Below, piece by piece: positions 1-8,391 of a stretch of 41,746 nucleotides of DNA. Position numbers and translations under genes: made by a program. Position 1 is the stretch's first letter; each line of letters begins with the position of its first letter. A model generated the notes under the pieces. That model saw nothing but the letters and a program-made list of their open reading frames with translations. It ran no database searches and had not been told where the DNA came from. The stretch comes from Pseudomonas sp. (GTDB lineage: Bacteria; Pseudomonadota; Gammaproteobacteria; Pseudomonadales; Pseudomonadaceae), in assembly GCA_029239415.1 (NCBI GenBank), contig JAQZAY010000003.1, positions 1 through 41,746 of the forward strand. The letters are read 5' to 3'.

Positions 1-479
1 ATCAGCACCTGGCCTTGCGTGGCCATGCGCTGCAAGGCCTGGTCGATCAGCTGGGTCGTCTGGACGGCGTTGCCCGCTGGCGCCGTGAGGCTGGCCTCGC
101 GCAAGCTCGCGAAGGCCTCGCGGTACTGGCGGACGGCTTCTTGCTGGCGCTGCACGCGCTGCTGGTCGGCAGGCTGTTCGAGCTGCTGGCCGACGCTTTG
201 CAACTGGCGGTCGAGCTGGTCCAGCGCATGCTCCATCGAGGCCATGCTTGCCGCATCACGGTTGTGTTCGTACTGTTGGCGGGCAATGCGCAGCTCCTGG
301 GTGCCAAGGTGCGCGAGCGAGATATTGCCGAGCTTGTCGCCACGGTCGATCACCCGGTCAAGGCCCGACCAGCCGGTGGCGGTGATGAGGAGCGTCAGCA
401 CCAGGACCAGGCCGAAGCCAAGGCCCAGTTTTCGATTGACGCTCATGTTGCCCAAGAACTGATTCAACCCACGAGACAT
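1..479 (-). CDS. Methyl-accepting chemotaxis protein, N-terminal part (cut by window edge)
   Basis: Only the first ~159 residues lie in the window. They start MSRGLNQFLGNMSVNRKLGLGF, followed by a hydrophobic segment (residues ~18-37, GFGLVLVLTLLITATGWSGL) and a helical, Gln/Glu-rich stretch that reads like the start of a periplasmic sensor domain with heptad character (QQLEQPADQQRVQRQQEAVRQ). This layout matches chemoreceptors with a helical bimodular (HBM) ligand-binding domain. In P. putida the HBM citrate receptor McpQ lies next to rsmE-tatCBA, so this is probably its orthologue; that is inference from position and N-terminal style, because the binding pocket, HAMP and signalling domains are outside the window. 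The ATG at 479 follows a GGGAG ribosome site, and a sigma-28-like promoter sits ~50-75 bp upstream. Confidence 0.85.
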   Translation of the reverse strand, partial: MSRGLNQFLGNMSVNRKLGLGFGLVLVLTLLITATGWSGLDRVIDRGDKLGNISLAHLGTQELRIARQQYEHNRDAASMASMEHALDQLDRQLQSVGQQLEQPADQQRVQRQQEAVRQYREAFASLREASLTAPAGNAVQTTQLIDQALQRMATQGQVL

Positions 480-528
480 GCTCTACTCCCTGGTGTGCGG
501 CCCGGCTGGCTATTGCTGTATGGCCAGC

Positions 529-555
529 GTATCGGCGCAGGGAGACGGAACTTGA
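529..555 (-). promoter_or_regulatory. Sigma-28 (FliA) type promoter of the chemoreceptor gene
   Basis: On the minus strand TCAAG (-35) is followed, with exactly 15 bases between TCAA and the next element, by GCCGATAC (-10). The FliA consensus is TAAA/TCAAG-N15-GCCGATAA. It lies about 50 bp upstream of the receptor start codon, where a flagellar-class chemotaxis gene would be expected to have one. Confidence 0.7.
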
Positions 556-576
556 CCGGAAGGGTTGATCCAGTGG

Positions 577-1284
577 TCAGAAAATGCGCGACAGCAGGGC
601 CGTCACGGCAGTCTCCACACGCAGGATGCGCTCACCGAGCTGCACCGGTTGCAAGCCCGCCTTGCCCAGCAAGTCCACTTCATAGGGGATCCAGCCGCCC
701 TCCGGGCCGATCGCCAGGGTGACCGGTTCGTCTACCGCGCGCGGGCAGGCCGGGTAGGGGCCCGGATGGCCGACCAGGCCAAGGGTGCCTTCGGCGAGCG
801 CGGGCAGGCGGTCTTCGACGAACGGCTTGAAGCGCTTCTCGATGACGACCTCGGGCAGCACCGTATCGCGGCCTTGCTCCAGGCCCAGCACCAACTGCTC
901 GCGGACGGCCTCGGGGTCGAGGAAGGGGGTCTGCCAGAAGCTCTTCTCCACGCGGTAGCTGTTGACCAGCACCAGGCGCGGCACGCCGAGGGTGGCGACG
1001 GTCTGGAACACTCGCCGCAGCATCTTGGGGCGTGGCAGGGCCAGTACCAGAGTGAGGGGCAGCTTGGCTGGCGGTGGCTGGTCGAACGCCACCTCGAGCT
1101 CTGCTTCATGGCCCTCGAGCCGCGCCACCGTAGCCTTGCCCATCAGCCCGCCGAGGCGGCCGACACGCAGGCTGTCGCCCACCGCGACCCGGTGGATCTC
1201 CTGCATGTGGGTAAAGCGCCGGTCGGCCAGCACCACGCGGTTGGCCGCGATGAAGTCGGCCTCTTCTAGCAGCAGAAGGTTCAC
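577..1284 (-). CDS. RsmE-family rRNA uracil-N3 methyltransferase (first copy)
   Basis: This 235-residue protein belongs to the RsmE/SPOUT family, whose characterised member methylates N3 of U1498 in 16S rRNA. The C-terminus shows the family's SAM-binding knot motif (LAIGPEGGW, then [20 protein letters not shown]), and the N-terminus is the PUA-like part ([20 protein letters not shown]). It is clearly different from the second RsmE-like protein at 31824-32543, which has the more canonical N-terminus and a KATELGANEITPI segment. The start is GTG and overlaps the tatC stop by 4 bp, so it is translated as part of the tat operon. Which of the two copies modifies U1498 cannot be told from sequence; this one may have another rRNA target. 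Confidence 0.85.
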   Translation of the reverse strand: MNLLLLEEADFIAANRVVLADRRFTHMQEIHRVAVGDSLRVGRLGGLMGKATVARLEGHEAELEVAFDQPPPAKLPLTLVLALPRPKMLRRVFQTVATLGVPRLVLVNSYRVEKSFWQTPFLDPEAVREQLVLGLEQGRDTVLPEVVIEKRFKPFVEDRLPALAEGTLGLVGHPGPYPACPRAVDEPVTLAIGPEGGWIPYEVDLLGKAGLQPVQLGERILRVETAVTALLSRIF

Positions 1285-2072
1285 GGCTGGGTCGCTGGTG
1301 GCTGGTCGTTGTGGTCGTCGGCAGCATGGTCATCGGACTCGCTGCGCTTGCGGATCAGGCCGCCGAACAGCACGCCGATCTCGAACAGCAGCCACATCGG
1401 TACGGCCAGCAGGGTTTGCGAGAAGATGTCCGGCGGGGTCAGGACCATGCCGACCACGAAGCAGCCGATGATCACGTACGGACGGATCTTCTTCAGGTAC
1501 TTCACATCGACCACGCCGATCCACACCAGCAGCACCACGGCCACCGGGATCTCGAACGCCACGCCAAAGGCGAAGAACAGCGTCATGACGAAGTCCAGGT
1601 AGCTGGCGATGTCGGTCATCATCGACACGCCTTCGGGCGTGGCACTGGCGAAGAAGCCGAAGATCAACGGGAATACCAGGAAATACGCGAACGCCATGCC
1701 GGCGTAGAACAGGATGATGCTGGAGACCAGCAGCGGAATCGCGATGCGCTTTTCGTGACGGTACAGCCCCGGCGCGATGAAACCCCAGATCTGCTGCAGG
1801 ATGACCGGCATGGCCAGGAACAGCGAGACGATCATGGTCAGCTTGAACGGCGTCAGGAACGGCGAGGCCACGTCGGTGGCGATCATCGTCGCGTTGGCCG
1901 GCAGGTGCTCGCGCAGTGGCTGCGACACCAGGGTGTAGATCTGCTGGGCGAAGGCGAAGAGCCCGATGAAGATCAGGAAGATGGCCGCCACGCAGCGCAG
2001 CAGGCGGGTACGCAGCTCGGTCAGGTGCGAGACCAGCGGCATCGGCTGGTCGTGTTCCGGGATTTCGCTCAT
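1281..2072 (-). CDS. tatC: Sec-independent protein translocase TatC
   Basis: TatC is the multi-spanning inner-membrane receptor that binds twin-arginine signal peptides together with TatB. The 263-residue protein shows the conserved cytoplasmic N-terminal signature [10 protein letters not shown] (residues 16-25), then six hydrophobic segments, the FGVAFEIPV stretch with its conserved Glu, and the KIRPYVII region. Length fits the family (about 250-265). The C-terminal tail is acidic and His-rich ([14 protein letters not shown]), outside the core fold. It overlaps tatB by 4 bp upstream and the rsmE-like gene by 4 bp downstream, giving an apparent tatA-tatB-tatC-rsmE-like transcript. Confidence 0.97.
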   Translation of the reverse strand: MSEIPEHDQPMPLVSHLTELRTRLLRCVAAIFLIFIGLFAFAQQIYTLVSQPLREHLPANATMIATDVASPFLTPFKLTMIVSLFLAMPVILQQIWGFIAPGLYRHEKRIAIPLLVSSIILFYAGMAFAYFLVFPLIFGFFASATPEGVSMMTDIASYLDFVMTLFFAFGVAFEIPVAVVLLVWIGVVDVKYLKKIRPYVIIGCFVVGMVLTPPDIFSQTLLAVPMWLLFEIGVLFGGLIRKRSESDDHAADDHNDQPPATQP

Positions 2073-2434
2073 GGGGCTCTTGGTGGTGGTGGCTCAGGGG
2101 CATCGGCAGTCGGCGCTGCTGGCGTGTTGCTGGAGGGTTCGCCCCCAGGCGTGGCCGGCGCTGGGCCGGCTGGACTGGCAGGCGGGGCCTTGGGGTCGAG
2201 AATGCGCCGCGCCTCCTGCTCCATGGAGAGGATGTGCTCATTGTGCAGCTGGCGGCGGATGTCGTCGGCACCGATCTCGCGCTCGACTTCCATCTTGATG
2301 CTGTTGAAGCTGCGCTTGAGCCGGCCGATCCACAGGCCAGCGGTGCGCGCGGCGCCCGGCAGGCGCTCTGGACCGAGCACCAGCAAGGCGACAAGGCCGA
2401 CGAGCAGCAGCTCGCTGAAGCTGATTCCGAACAT
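2069..2434 (-). CDS. tatB: Sec-independent protein translocase TatB
   Basis: This 121-residue TatB has one N-terminal membrane helix ([20 protein letters not shown]), the conserved Glu and the GPERLP hinge, then an amphipathic helix ([25 protein letters not shown] is the region, residues ~31-55). TatB pairs with TatC to form the substrate-binding complex. The last ~45 residues are a Pro/Ala-rich, probably unstructured tail ([23 protein letters not shown]). The gene begins 3 bp after tatA ends and overlaps tatC by 4 bp. GPERLP and the longer amphipathic region distinguish it from TatA. Confidence 0.96.
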   Translation of the reverse strand: MFGISFSELLLVGLVALLVLGPERLPGAARTAGLWIGRLKRSFNSIKMEVEREIGADDIRRQLHNEHILSMEQEARRILDPKAPPASPAGPAPATPGGEPSSNTPAAPTADAPEPPPPRAP

Positions 2435-2437
2435 CGA

Positions 2438-2722
2438 TCAGTCTTTCCGGGACGGGTCTTGGACCGGTTGCGCCTGGCCGTCAACGGTATGCGGCTGGTT
2501 CAGTGGTGGGGTGGCCTGGGCCTGGGTATGCACGGGCGGGACAGGCTGGGCCGGCGGCGTGGTCGGTTCGGCGGGCTTGGTCTCTTCGTCGCTCATGGCC
2601 TTGCGAAAGCCCTTGATCGATTCGCCCAGGTCGCTACCAAAGTTCTTCAGCTTCTTGGTGCCGAAGACCAGGACCACGACGACCAGCAGGACGATCCAGT
2701 GTTTCCAGTCAAAAATACCCAT
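2438..2722 (-). CDS. tatA: Sec-independent protein translocase TatA
   Basis: A 94-residue single-span protein: [21 protein letters not shown] membrane helix, the [14 protein letters not shown] hinge typical of TatA, an amphipathic helix ([13 protein letters not shown]) and a flexible Pro/Gln-rich tail. TatA polymerises to form the passage for folded proteins recruited by TatBC. It is first of the tat genes, and an intergenic gap of ~100 bp separates it from hisE, so it may have its own promoter. Confidence 0.97.
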   Translation of the reverse strand: MGIFDWKHWIVLLVVVVLVFGTKKLKNFGSDLGESIKGFRKAMSDEETKPAEPTTPPAQPVPPVHTQAQATPPLNQPHTVDGQAQPVQDPSRKD

Positions 2723-2783
2723 GATGAACTCCGTGAAATGTGTGCTTGCCAGAATAATGTGGTGACTTTTCGGGCGTTATCGC

Positions 2784-2815
2784 AGGCAAGTCGGAGCGCC
2801 GAACCGCCGCTCCTG
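2784..2815 (-). repeat. REP-like palindromic remnant between hisE and tatA
   Basis: The minus strand reads GGAGCG-GCGGTTCGG-CGCTCC, a 6-bp stem with a 9-base loop, framed by GCAGG/CCTGC. An 18-base core (GTCGGAGCGCCGAACCGC, plus strand) recurs exactly at 16170-16187, so this is a copy of a dispersed element, possibly also acting as a weak hisE terminator. Confidence 0.5.
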
Positions 2816-2823
2816 CAGGTTGA

Positions 2824-3159
2824 TCAGGCCGACGGCTGGCGCGCGGCTTTTTCGTCATGGCCGGACAGGCCGAAGCGGCGCTCGAGCTCATCGAGCACGG
2901 CTTGTGGGTGCTGGCCCAGCGCACTGAGCATGACCAGGCTGTGAAACCAGAGGTCGGCGGTCTCGTAGATGACGTCGCTGCAGTCGCCACTGTGGGCGGC
3001 ATCCTTGGCGGCGATGATGGTCTCGATCGACTCTTCGCCGAGCTTTTCGAGAATCTTGTTCAGGCCCTTGTGGTACAGGCTGGCCACGTAGGAGCTGTCC
3101 GGCGTTGCGTTCTTGCGGCCTTCGAGCACCTCGGCGAGGCGGGTGAGGGTGTCGCTCAT
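2824..3159 (-). CDS. hisE: Phosphoribosyl-ATP pyrophosphatase
   Basis: HisE hydrolyses phosphoribosyl-ATP to phosphoribosyl-AMP and pyrophosphate, the second step of histidine synthesis. The 111-residue protein has the all-alpha NTP-pyrophosphohydrolase fold signatures: [21 protein letters not shown] with EES.E (residues ~26-50) and the acidic/Asp ligand block [13 protein letters not shown] start at the ATG of [14 protein letters not shown], which follows the hisI stop by one base; an upstream in-frame start would overlap hisI by more than 20 bp and adds unconserved residues. HisI and HisE are separate proteins here, not the fused form found in enterics. Confidence 0.95.
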   Translation of the reverse strand: MSDTLTRLAEVLEGRKNATPDSSYVASLYHKGLNKILEKLGEESIETIIAAKDAAHSGDCSDVIYETADLWFHSLVMLSALGQHPQAVLDELERRFGLSGHDEKAARQPSA

Positions 3160-3160
3160 G

Positions 3161-3553
3161 TCAGTGTCCTGCGCTATAGATGGCATCCGGGTCCTTGAGG
3201 ACCGGGTCGACGGTTTGCCACTGGCCGTTCTCGTACACTCGGTAGAAGCAGCTCTCGCGGCCGGTGTGGCAGGCGATATGACCCAGTTGCTCGACCATCA
3301 GGATGACCACGTCGGCATCGCAGTCCAGGCGCATTTCGTGCAGCTTCTGCACATGGCCCGATTCCTCGCCCTTGCGCCACAGCTTGCCCCTTGAGCGCGA
3401 CCAGTAGATGGCGCGTTGCTCGGCGGCGGTCAGGGCCAGGGACTCACGGTTCATCCAGGCCATCATCAATACGCGTCCGGTCTGGTGGTCCTGGGCGATG
3501 GCCGGTACCAGGCCATCGCTGTTCCACTTGATCTCGTCCAGCCAGTCTTTCAT
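3161..3553 (-). CDS. hisI: Phosphoribosyl-AMP cyclohydrolase
   Basis: HisI opens the purine ring of phosphoribosyl-AMP, the third step of histidine synthesis, and depends on zinc and magnesium. The 130-residue protein has the family motifs [28 protein letters not shown], the metal-binding DCDADVV and the [10 protein letters not shown] cysteine region. I chose the ATG of [14 protein letters not shown] (3553) over an ATG four codons upstream because it matches the family N-terminus. It abuts hisE with a 1-bp gap and lies 69 bp downstream of ubiB. Confidence 0.95.
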   Translation of the reverse strand: MKDWLDEIKWNSDGLVPAIAQDHQTGRVLMMAWMNRESLALTAAEQRAIYWSRSRGKLWRKGEESGHVQKLHEMRLDCDADVVILMVEQLGHIACHTGRESCFYRVYENGQWQTVDPVLKDPDAIYSAGH

Positions 3554-3601
3554 CGTCGACTCCAAAACCTGGCCCGGTCCGCCGGGCCCTTGCGCTAGTG
3601 T

Positions 3602-3623
3602 GCCAGCCAGCGGCGCGGCTGGC
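3602..3623 (-). terminator. Short hairpin after ubiB
   Basis: GCCAGCC and GGCTGGC form a 7-bp stem with an 8-base loop, at the 3' end of ubiB and before hisI. No U-run follows, so at most a weak or Rho-linked pause. Confidence 0.3.
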
Positions 3624-5230
3624 TATCGGCGCACGATCAGGTAAAGCCCTGCGGCAAGCATGAGCCAGGCCGGCCAGGCAGCGGGCGCACTGAGGCTCGC
3701 GGCGGCGGTGGCCAGCGTCGCGCCACCGGCCAGCAGGCTACCGCCCAGCAGGCGCAGCGCCCAGCCATCGTGGTCGCGGCGCCGTGGCATCTGGGGGTCG
3801 TTCAGGTGCGGCTGCGACAGGCGCTCGAGCAGGTCGCGGGTCATGCCGGCCAGGTGCGGCAGTTGCTCGACCTGGCTGTGCAGGTTGCCCAGTACGTTGC
3901 GCGGGCTCATGCGCTCGCGCATCCAGCGCTCGAGAAACGGCTGCGCGGTGCTCCACAGGTCGAGGTCTGGGTACAGCTGGCGGCCCAGGCCTTCGATGTT
4001 CAGCAGGGTCTTCTGCAACAGCACCAGCTGGGGCTGGACCTCCATGTTGAAGCGCCGGGCGGTCTGGAACAGGCGCATCAGCACCTGGCCGAAGGAAATG
4101 TCCTTGAGCGGCTTTTCGAAGATCGGCTCGCACACCGTGCGGATCGCCGCCTCGAACTCGTTGAGCTTGGTCTGCGCTGGCACCCAGCCGGAATCGATAT
4201 GCAGCTGGGCGACCCGCCGATAGTCGCGCTTGAAGAACGCGAACAGGTTGCGCGCGAGATAGTCCTGGTCTTCGGGCGTGAGGCTGCCGACGATGCCGCA
4301 GTCGATGGCGATGTAGCGCGGGCTCCACGGCTGTACCGTGCTGACGAAGATGTTGCCCGGGTGCATGTCGGCGTGGAAGAAGCTGTCGCGGAATACCTGG
4401 GTGAAGAACAGCTCCACGCCGCGCTCGGCAAGCATCTTCATGTCGGTGCGCTGGTCGGCCAGGGCGGCCAGATCGGTTACCGGCACGCCATAGATGCGCT
4501 CCATCACCAGCACCTTGGGCCGGCACAGGTCCCAGTACACCTGGGGCACGTAGAGCATGTCCGAGCCTTCGAAATTGCGCCGCAGCTGGCTTGAGTTGGC
4601 GGCCTCGCGCAACAGGTCGAGCTCGTCGAAGATAGTCTTCTCGTAGTCCTTGACCACCTCGACCGGATGCAGCAAGCGCGCATCGGCGGATACCCGCTCG
4701 GCGCCCTTGGCGATCAGGAACAGCCAGGCGAGGTCCTGGGCGATCACCGGCTTGAGGCCCGGACGCACGACCTTGACCACCACCTCTTCACCGGTCTTGA
4801 GTCGGGCGCCGTGTACCTGCGCCACCGAGGCCGAGGCCAGCGGCTCGACGTCGAAGCGGCTGAAGACTTCGCCGACGGTCGCGCCGAGCTGCTCCTCGAT
4901 CAGCGCCACGGCTTTTTTCGGGTCGAACGGCGGCACCCGGTCCTGCAGCAGCATCAGCTCGTCGGCGATGTCGGTAGGCATCAGGTCACGGCGGGTCGAG
5001 AGCAATTGGCCGAACTTGATGAAGATCGGCCCCAGGTCCTGCAAGGCCAGGCGCAAGCGGGCCCCGCGGTTGAGCGCTGAGGGCTTGCGCGGCAGCCAGC
5101 GCCAGGGCATGAGCAGGCGCAGGCTCCTCAGCCACCAGGGCAGGGGCAGATCGAACAGCAGGTCATCGAGACGGTAGCGGATCACGACGCGCTGGATGCG
5201 CAACAGACGGCGGACGGCGAGCAGCTTCAT
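3623..5230 (-). CDS. ubiB: UbiB, atypical protein-kinase-like ubiquinone biosynthesis factor
   Basis: UbiB is a membrane-anchored ABC1/ADCK/UbiB-family protein needed for ubiquinone production, thought to use ATPase activity to help extract lipid intermediates. The 535-residue protein carries the diagnostic KxGQ motif (KFGQ, residues 72-75, in [14 protein letters not shown]), an alanine-rich replacement of the P-loop (SASVAQVH), the VVVKVVRPG lysine strand, the catalytic-loop-like [10 protein letters not shown] and the metal-binding DCGIVG. The C-terminal ~45 residues hold two hydrophobic helices separated by Pro/Ala, the usual anchor. It overlaps ubiJ by 4 bp. Confidence 0.96.
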   Translation of the reverse strand: MKLLAVRRLLRIQRVVIRYRLDDLLFDLPLPWWLRSLRLLMPWRWLPRKPSALNRGARLRLALQDLGPIFIKFGQLLSTRRDLMPTDIADELMLLQDRVPPFDPKKAVALIEEQLGATVGEVFSRFDVEPLASASVAQVHGARLKTGEEVVVKVVRPGLKPVIAQDLAWLFLIAKGAERVSADARLLHPVEVVKDYEKTIFDELDLLREAANSSQLRRNFEGSDMLYVPQVYWDLCRPKVLVMERIYGVPVTDLAALADQRTDMKMLAERGVELFFTQVFRDSFFHADMHPGNIFVSTVQPWSPRYIAIDCGIVGSLTPEDQDYLARNLFAFFKRDYRRVAQLHIDSGWVPAQTKLNEFEAAIRTVCEPIFEKPLKDISFGQVLMRLFQTARRFNMEVQPQLVLLQKTLLNIEGLGRQLYPDLDLWSTAQPFLERWMRERMSPRNVLGNLHSQVEQLPHLAGMTRDLLERLSQPHLNDPQMPRRRDHDGWALRLLGGSLLAGGATLATAAASLSAPAAWPAWLMLAAGLYLIVRR

Positions 5231-5856
5231 GCGTTATCGCTGGTATCAGGGGAGCGGGATCGGGCCAGGCGCTGGATGCGCGCCTCGAGGCGTTCTGTGT
5301 CGAGCTTTAGCGAGTCGAGCTCACGGAAGGCCGCTTCGGCCTCGCGCTGACCGACCAGGGTACGGGCTTCTTCGGCCAGGTACTCGGACAGGTTCTGGCT
5401 GAAACGCGCCAGGCCCTCGCGGGTCCAGCGGGCACGCAGGCGCAGGTGGCCGGCGAGCAGGGCGGTGGGCACCGGGCCCAGCCAGCGTGTCAGCTCGTAT
5501 TCCCAGTCGAGCTCCAGGTCCTGCAGGATGCCGAACAGGTCGAGCAGAACGGCGCTGTCGCCGTGCAGCTCGACCTGCGGGCTGTGCAGCACGGCATTCT
5601 TGTCGCTGGCGAAGGCCAGCTGCAGCAGGCTGCCTGCAGGCGCGCGCAGGGTGCAATCGACTTCGCCTTCCCAGTGGGCGGCGAGCATCAGGCCGTCTTC
5701 ATCGGGCAGGATGAACACTGACAGCGACGGCTGGCGGCAGTCGATGGCAATCACCTTGCCTTCCAGCGCGGCCAGGCGCGGCAAGGCCGTGCTGTCCATG
5801 CGCAGCACACGGTTGAGCCCGTGCTCGACGCTTGCTAGAACGCCAGCCAGCAGCAT
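5227..5856 (-). CDS. ubiJ: UbiJ, SCP2-domain ubiquinone biosynthesis accessory factor
   Basis: This 209-residue protein fits UbiJ: an N-terminal lipid-binding SCP2 domain ([21 protein letters not shown] onward, residues ~30-130) followed by a C-terminal coiled coil ([23 protein letters not shown]). UbiJ is a scaffold of the soluble Ubi metabolon that holds lipophilic quinone precursors. Its position between ubiE and ubiB is the standard proteobacterial order. The ubiE stop and the ubiJ start share one base (TGATG), and its stop overlaps ubiB by 4 bp, indicating coupled translation. Confidence 0.93.
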   Translation of the reverse strand: MLLAGVLASVEHGLNRVLRMDSTALPRLAALEGKVIAIDCRQPSLSVFILPDEDGLMLAAHWEGEVDCTLRAPAGSLLQLAFASDKNAVLHSPQVELHGDSAVLLDLFGILQDLELDWEYELTRWLGPVPTALLAGHLRLRARWTREGLARFSQNLSEYLAEEARTLVGQREAEAAFRELDSLKLDTERLEARIQRLARSRSPDTSDNA

Positions 5857-6626
5857 CAGGGCTTGATTCCCCGGTGCAGCGCGACGATGCCACTGGTCAT
5901 GTTGTGGTAGGTGACGCGGTCGAAGCCGGCCTGGACCATCATGGCCTTGAGCGTTTCCTGGTCGGGGTGCATGCGGATCGACTCGGCCAGGTAGCGGTAG
6001 CTTTCCGAGTCATTGGTGATCAGCTTGCCGGCCAGTGGCATGAAGGCGAACGAGTAAGCGTCGTAGGCCTTGGACATCAAGGCGTTGGTCGGCTTGGAGA
6101 ACTCCAGCACCAGCAGGCGGCCGCCGGGCTTGAGCACCCGCAGCATCGAGCGCAGGGCATCTTCCTTGTGGGTGACGTTGCGCAGGCCGAAGGCGATGGT
6201 CACGCAGTCGAAGTGGTTGTCCGGGAAGGGCAGCTTCTCGGCGTCGGCCTGGACGAACTCGATATTGCCCGCCACGCCGCGATCGAGCAGGCGATCGCGG
6301 CCGACCTTGAGCATCGACTCGTTGATGTCGGCCAGCACCACCTGGCCGCTCGGGCCCACAAGGCGCGAGAACTTGGCTGCCAGGTCGCCCGTGCCACCGG
6401 CGATATCCAGCACCCGGTTGCCACTGCGCACGCCTGACAGCTCGATGGTGAAGCGCTTCCACAGCCGGTGCATGCCACCGGAGAGGACGTCGTTCATCAG
6501 GTCGTACTTGGCGGCTACCGAGTGAAAGACCTCTGCGACTTTCGCCGCTTTCTCGCTTTCTCGAACGTTCTTGTAGCCGAAATGGGTGGTGGGTTCGGCC
6601 TGGTCGCCTTTGCGCTGATCGTTCAT
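5856..6626 (-). CDS. ubiE: Ubiquinone/menaquinone C-methyltransferase UbiE
   Basis: UbiE is the SAM-dependent C-methyltransferase of quinone biosynthesis. The 256-residue protein shows the class I SAM motif VLDIAGGTG (residues 72-80), the acidic ADINESML loop, [15 protein letters not shown] and the post-motif [13 protein letters not shown], followed by LVLEFSKP. I chose the ATG of MNDQRKGD: a GGTGAG ribosome site sits 4 bases before it, whereas an upstream in-frame GTG (6635) lacks one. It is the first gene of ubiE-ubiJ-ubiB. Confidence 0.96.
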   Translation of the reverse strand: MNDQRKGDQAEPTTHFGYKNVRESEKAAKVAEVFHSVAAKYDLMNDVLSGGMHRLWKRFTIELSGVRSGNRVLDIAGGTGDLAAKFSRLVGPSGQVVLADINESMLKVGRDRLLDRGVAGNIEFVQADAEKLPFPDNHFDCVTIAFGLRNVTHKEDALRSMLRVLKPGGRLLVLEFSKPTNALMSKAYDAYSFAFMPLAGKLITNDSESYRYLAESIRMHPDQETLKAMMVQAGFDRVTYHNMTSGIVALHRGIKP

Positions 6627-6653
6627 ATCGCTCACCGGGAAAAAATTACCGCC

Positions 6654-6682
6654 ATTCTAGGGTGATCGGGCGGATTTGTCTT
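6654..6682 (-). promoter_or_regulatory. Sigma-70-type promoter for ubiE
   Basis: Minus strand: AAGACA (4/6 to TTGACA), a 17-base spacer, then TAGAAT (5/6 to TATAAT). It lies ~28-56 bp upstream of the ubiE ATG in the divergent gap with the PHA-associated gene. Confidence 0.45.
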
Positions 6683-6750
6683 GGCAGGGTGTGTCGCCGC
6701 GCGGGCGCGGGCATAATACAGGCATTGTCTTAGCCTCCAGGATACTTCCC

Positions 6751-7026
6751 ATGACCCAGATCAGCGTTGAACGCAAACACAGCCTCGGCCGCGAGGCCGC
6801 GCGCGCCAAGGCCCAGGTGCTGGTCGAAAAGCTCTCGCGCGAATACGACCTCAAGGCCGACTGGCAGGGCGACCGCGTCGATGTCTCGCGCAGCGGCGCC
6901 AAGGGCAGCGTGCTGATCGGCGATGACAGCATCCGCGTCGAGCTCAAACTGGGGATGATGTTGTCGATGATGAGCGCCAGCATCCAGAGCGGCATCGAGC
7001 GCGCGCTCGACAAGGCGCTCGCTTAG
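6751..7026 (+). CDS. Polyhydroxyalkanoic acid system family protein (PHA_gran_rgn)
   Basis: A 91-residue protein recognisable as the small family found beside PHA genes in pseudomonads. It begins MTQISVERKHSLGREAA and contains ARAKAQVLVEKLSREYDLKA, a GDRVDVSRSGAKGSVLIGDDSIRVELKLG beta-rich block in pieces, and an amphipathic C-terminal helix (IQSGIERALDKALA). No catalytic motif is visible; a role at the granule is inferred from naming and position just upstream of phaI. The ATG at 6751 fits the family length; an upstream in-frame start adds 25 residues that run through the promoter region. A CATAAT hexamer at 6712-6717 could be its -10, but no good -35 accompanies it. Confidence 0.8.
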   Translation: MTQISVERKHSLGREAARAKAQVLVEKLSREYDLKADWQGDRVDVSRSGAKGSVLIGDDSIRVELKLGMMLSMMSASIQSGIERALDKALA

Positions 7027-7045
7027 GGATCGCCTGCCGCTGCTC

Positions 7046-7086
7046 TTAGGGTGAGCATTCTAATTTTTCCTCCTACCTTGTGCTCA
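7046..7086 (+). promoter_or_regulatory. phaI promoter region with candidate operator repeats
   Basis: A -10-like TCTAAT (7059-7064) overlaps an inverted pair CTTAGG-8 bases-TCTAAT (7045-7064, 4 of 6 positions complementary). A second pair, TGAGCA (7052-7057) and TGCTCA (7081-7086), is perfect. PhaD is known to act on the phaI promoter in P. putida through paired 6-bp half-sites 8 bp apart, so this is the natural place for its operator. The assignment is inferred. Confidence 0.35.
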
Positions 7087-7123
7087 AGCCCGACCATTCC
7101 CTAATGAGCGTGAGGTGCAGAGC

Positions 7124-7585
7124 ATGGCCAAAGTGATCCTGAAGAAAAAAGTCGATGCCACCCGGGACGGTACCCTGGGTGAAGCGCGCGGCTACGCGCG
7201 CAAGATCTGGCTGGCGGGCCTGGGCGTCTACACCCGCGTCGGCCAGGAGGGTTCGGAATACTTCAAGGAGCTGGTCAAGGCTGGCGAAGGCGTCGAGAAA
7301 CGTGGCGAGAAGCGAATCGAACAAGCTGTCGACCAGGGCCTGGACGCGGCCAACAGCCAGCTCAGCGAGGCCGAGCGTGAGCTGACCGCCGTGCGCAGCC
7401 GCTTCGACGTTCGTGTCGACAAGATCGAAAAGGCGTTCGACACACGGGTCGCCCGTGCCTTGAATCGCATCGGCATTCCGTCTAAACATGACGTTGCGAC
7501 ATTGTCCCTCAAGCTCGACGAGCTGACGGCGTTGCTCGAGCGCGTGTCGAGCAAGCAAGTCGAGCGCGTGTCGCGCAAACAATAA
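7124..7585 (+). CDS. phaI: PHA granule-associated phasin PhaI
   Basis: PhaI is a small phasin that coats medium-chain-length PHA granules. The 153-residue protein starts MAKVILKKK and carries the phasin block YARKIWLAGLGVYTRVGQEG (residues ~24-43), shared almost word for word with PhaF next door. An extended helix follows with a heptad-like C-terminal half (LKLDELTALLERVSSKQVERVS), consistent with the coiled-coil association of these phasins. I chose the ATG at 7124 preceded by GAGGTG; an in-frame start three codons upstream adds nothing conserved. phaF follows after 10 bp with its own AAGGAG site. Confidence 0.95.
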   Translation: MAKVILKKKVDATRDGTLGEARGYARKIWLAGLGVYTRVGQEGSEYFKELVKAGEGVEKRGEKRIEQAVDQGLDAANSQLSEAERELTAVRSRFDVRVDKIEKAFDTRVARALNRIGIPSKHDVATLSLKLDELTALLERVSSKQVERVSRKQ

Positions 7586-7595
7586 GGAGAGCACG

Positions 7596-8348
7596 ATGGC
7601 TGGCAAGAAGAACACCGAGAAGGAAGGCAGCTCCTGGGTCGGCGGGATCGAGAAGTACTCGCGCAAGATCTGGCTGGCTGGCCTGGGTATCTATTCCAAG
7701 GTCGACCAGGACGGTAGCAAACTCTTCGACTCCCTGGTCAAGGACGGCGAAAAGGCAGAGGAGCAGGCCAAGGAGGCTGCCGAATCGGCCAAGGAGAGCG
7801 CCAAGGCTGGCACCTCGCGCGTCAGCGGAGTGAAGGAGCGGGCACGGGGCAAGTGGGGCGAGCTCGAAGAAGCCTTCGACAAGCGCCTGAACAGCGCCAT
7901 CTCCCGCCTGGGCGTGCCCAGTCGCAACGAGATCAAGGCCCTGCACCAGCAGGTCGACACCTTGACCAAGCAGATCGAGCGGCTCACGGGTGCCTCGGTC
8001 AAGCCGGTGTCGGCCAGGTCCGCTGCGGCTGACAAGGCCCCTGCCACCAGGACCACCGCCAAGCCACTGGCCAAGGCGGCGACCAAGGCGGTGGCCAAGC
8101 CAGCGGAGAAGGCAGTAGCAGCAGCCAAGTCGGCCACCACCAAGGCGGCAGCGAAGACAGCTGCGGCAAAGCCTGCAGCAGCCAAGAAGCCCGCGACGCC
8201 CAGAAAACCTGCAGTGAAGAAGGCCGTGTCCAAGACCGAAGCGCCAGCGCCGAGCGCGGCTTCGTCGGGCAATTCGGCGTCCGGCTCCAACAGCGCGTCG
8301 CCCACCGCGCCGGCAGCCGAAACGGCAAGTCAAGCCAGTCAGGCCTGA
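7596..8348 (+). CDS. phaF: PHA granule protein PhaF (phasin plus histone H1-like tail)
   Basis: PhaF binds granules through its N-terminal phasin domain and DNA through its C-terminal half, and helps distribute granules at cell division. In this 250-residue protein the phasin block (KYSRKIWLAGLGIYSKV) lies near residues 12-30, followed by a helix and a leucine/isoleucine heptad stretch (RNEIKALHQQVDTLTKQIERL). From ~residue 130 there is a low-complexity Ala/Lys/Pro tail rich in AAKPA-type repeats (KTAAAKPAAAKKPATPRKP), typical of histone H1-like proteins, ending in a Ser/Ala-rich segment. It forms an operon with phaI and converges on phaD. Confidence 0.96.
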   Translation: MAGKKNTEKEGSSWVGGIEKYSRKIWLAGLGIYSKVDQDGSKLFDSLVKDGEKAEEQAKEAAESAKESAKAGTSRVSGVKERARGKWGELEEAFDKRLNSAISRLGVPSRNEIKALHQQVDTLTKQIERLTGASVKPVSARSAAADKAPATRTTAKPLAKAATKAVAKPAEKAVAAAKSATTKAAAKTAAAKPAAAKKPATPRKPAVKKAVSKTEAPAPSAASSGNSASGSNSASPTAPAAETASQASQA

Positions 8349-8391
8349 TATCCCTTGAGCCGATTGCAGCAAGCCACTCCCACGCGATTCC

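Noticed and set aside
1311..2765. Plus-strand open frame over tatC-tatB-tatA
   Set aside because: Crosses three real, overlapping tat genes and has no recognisable domain.
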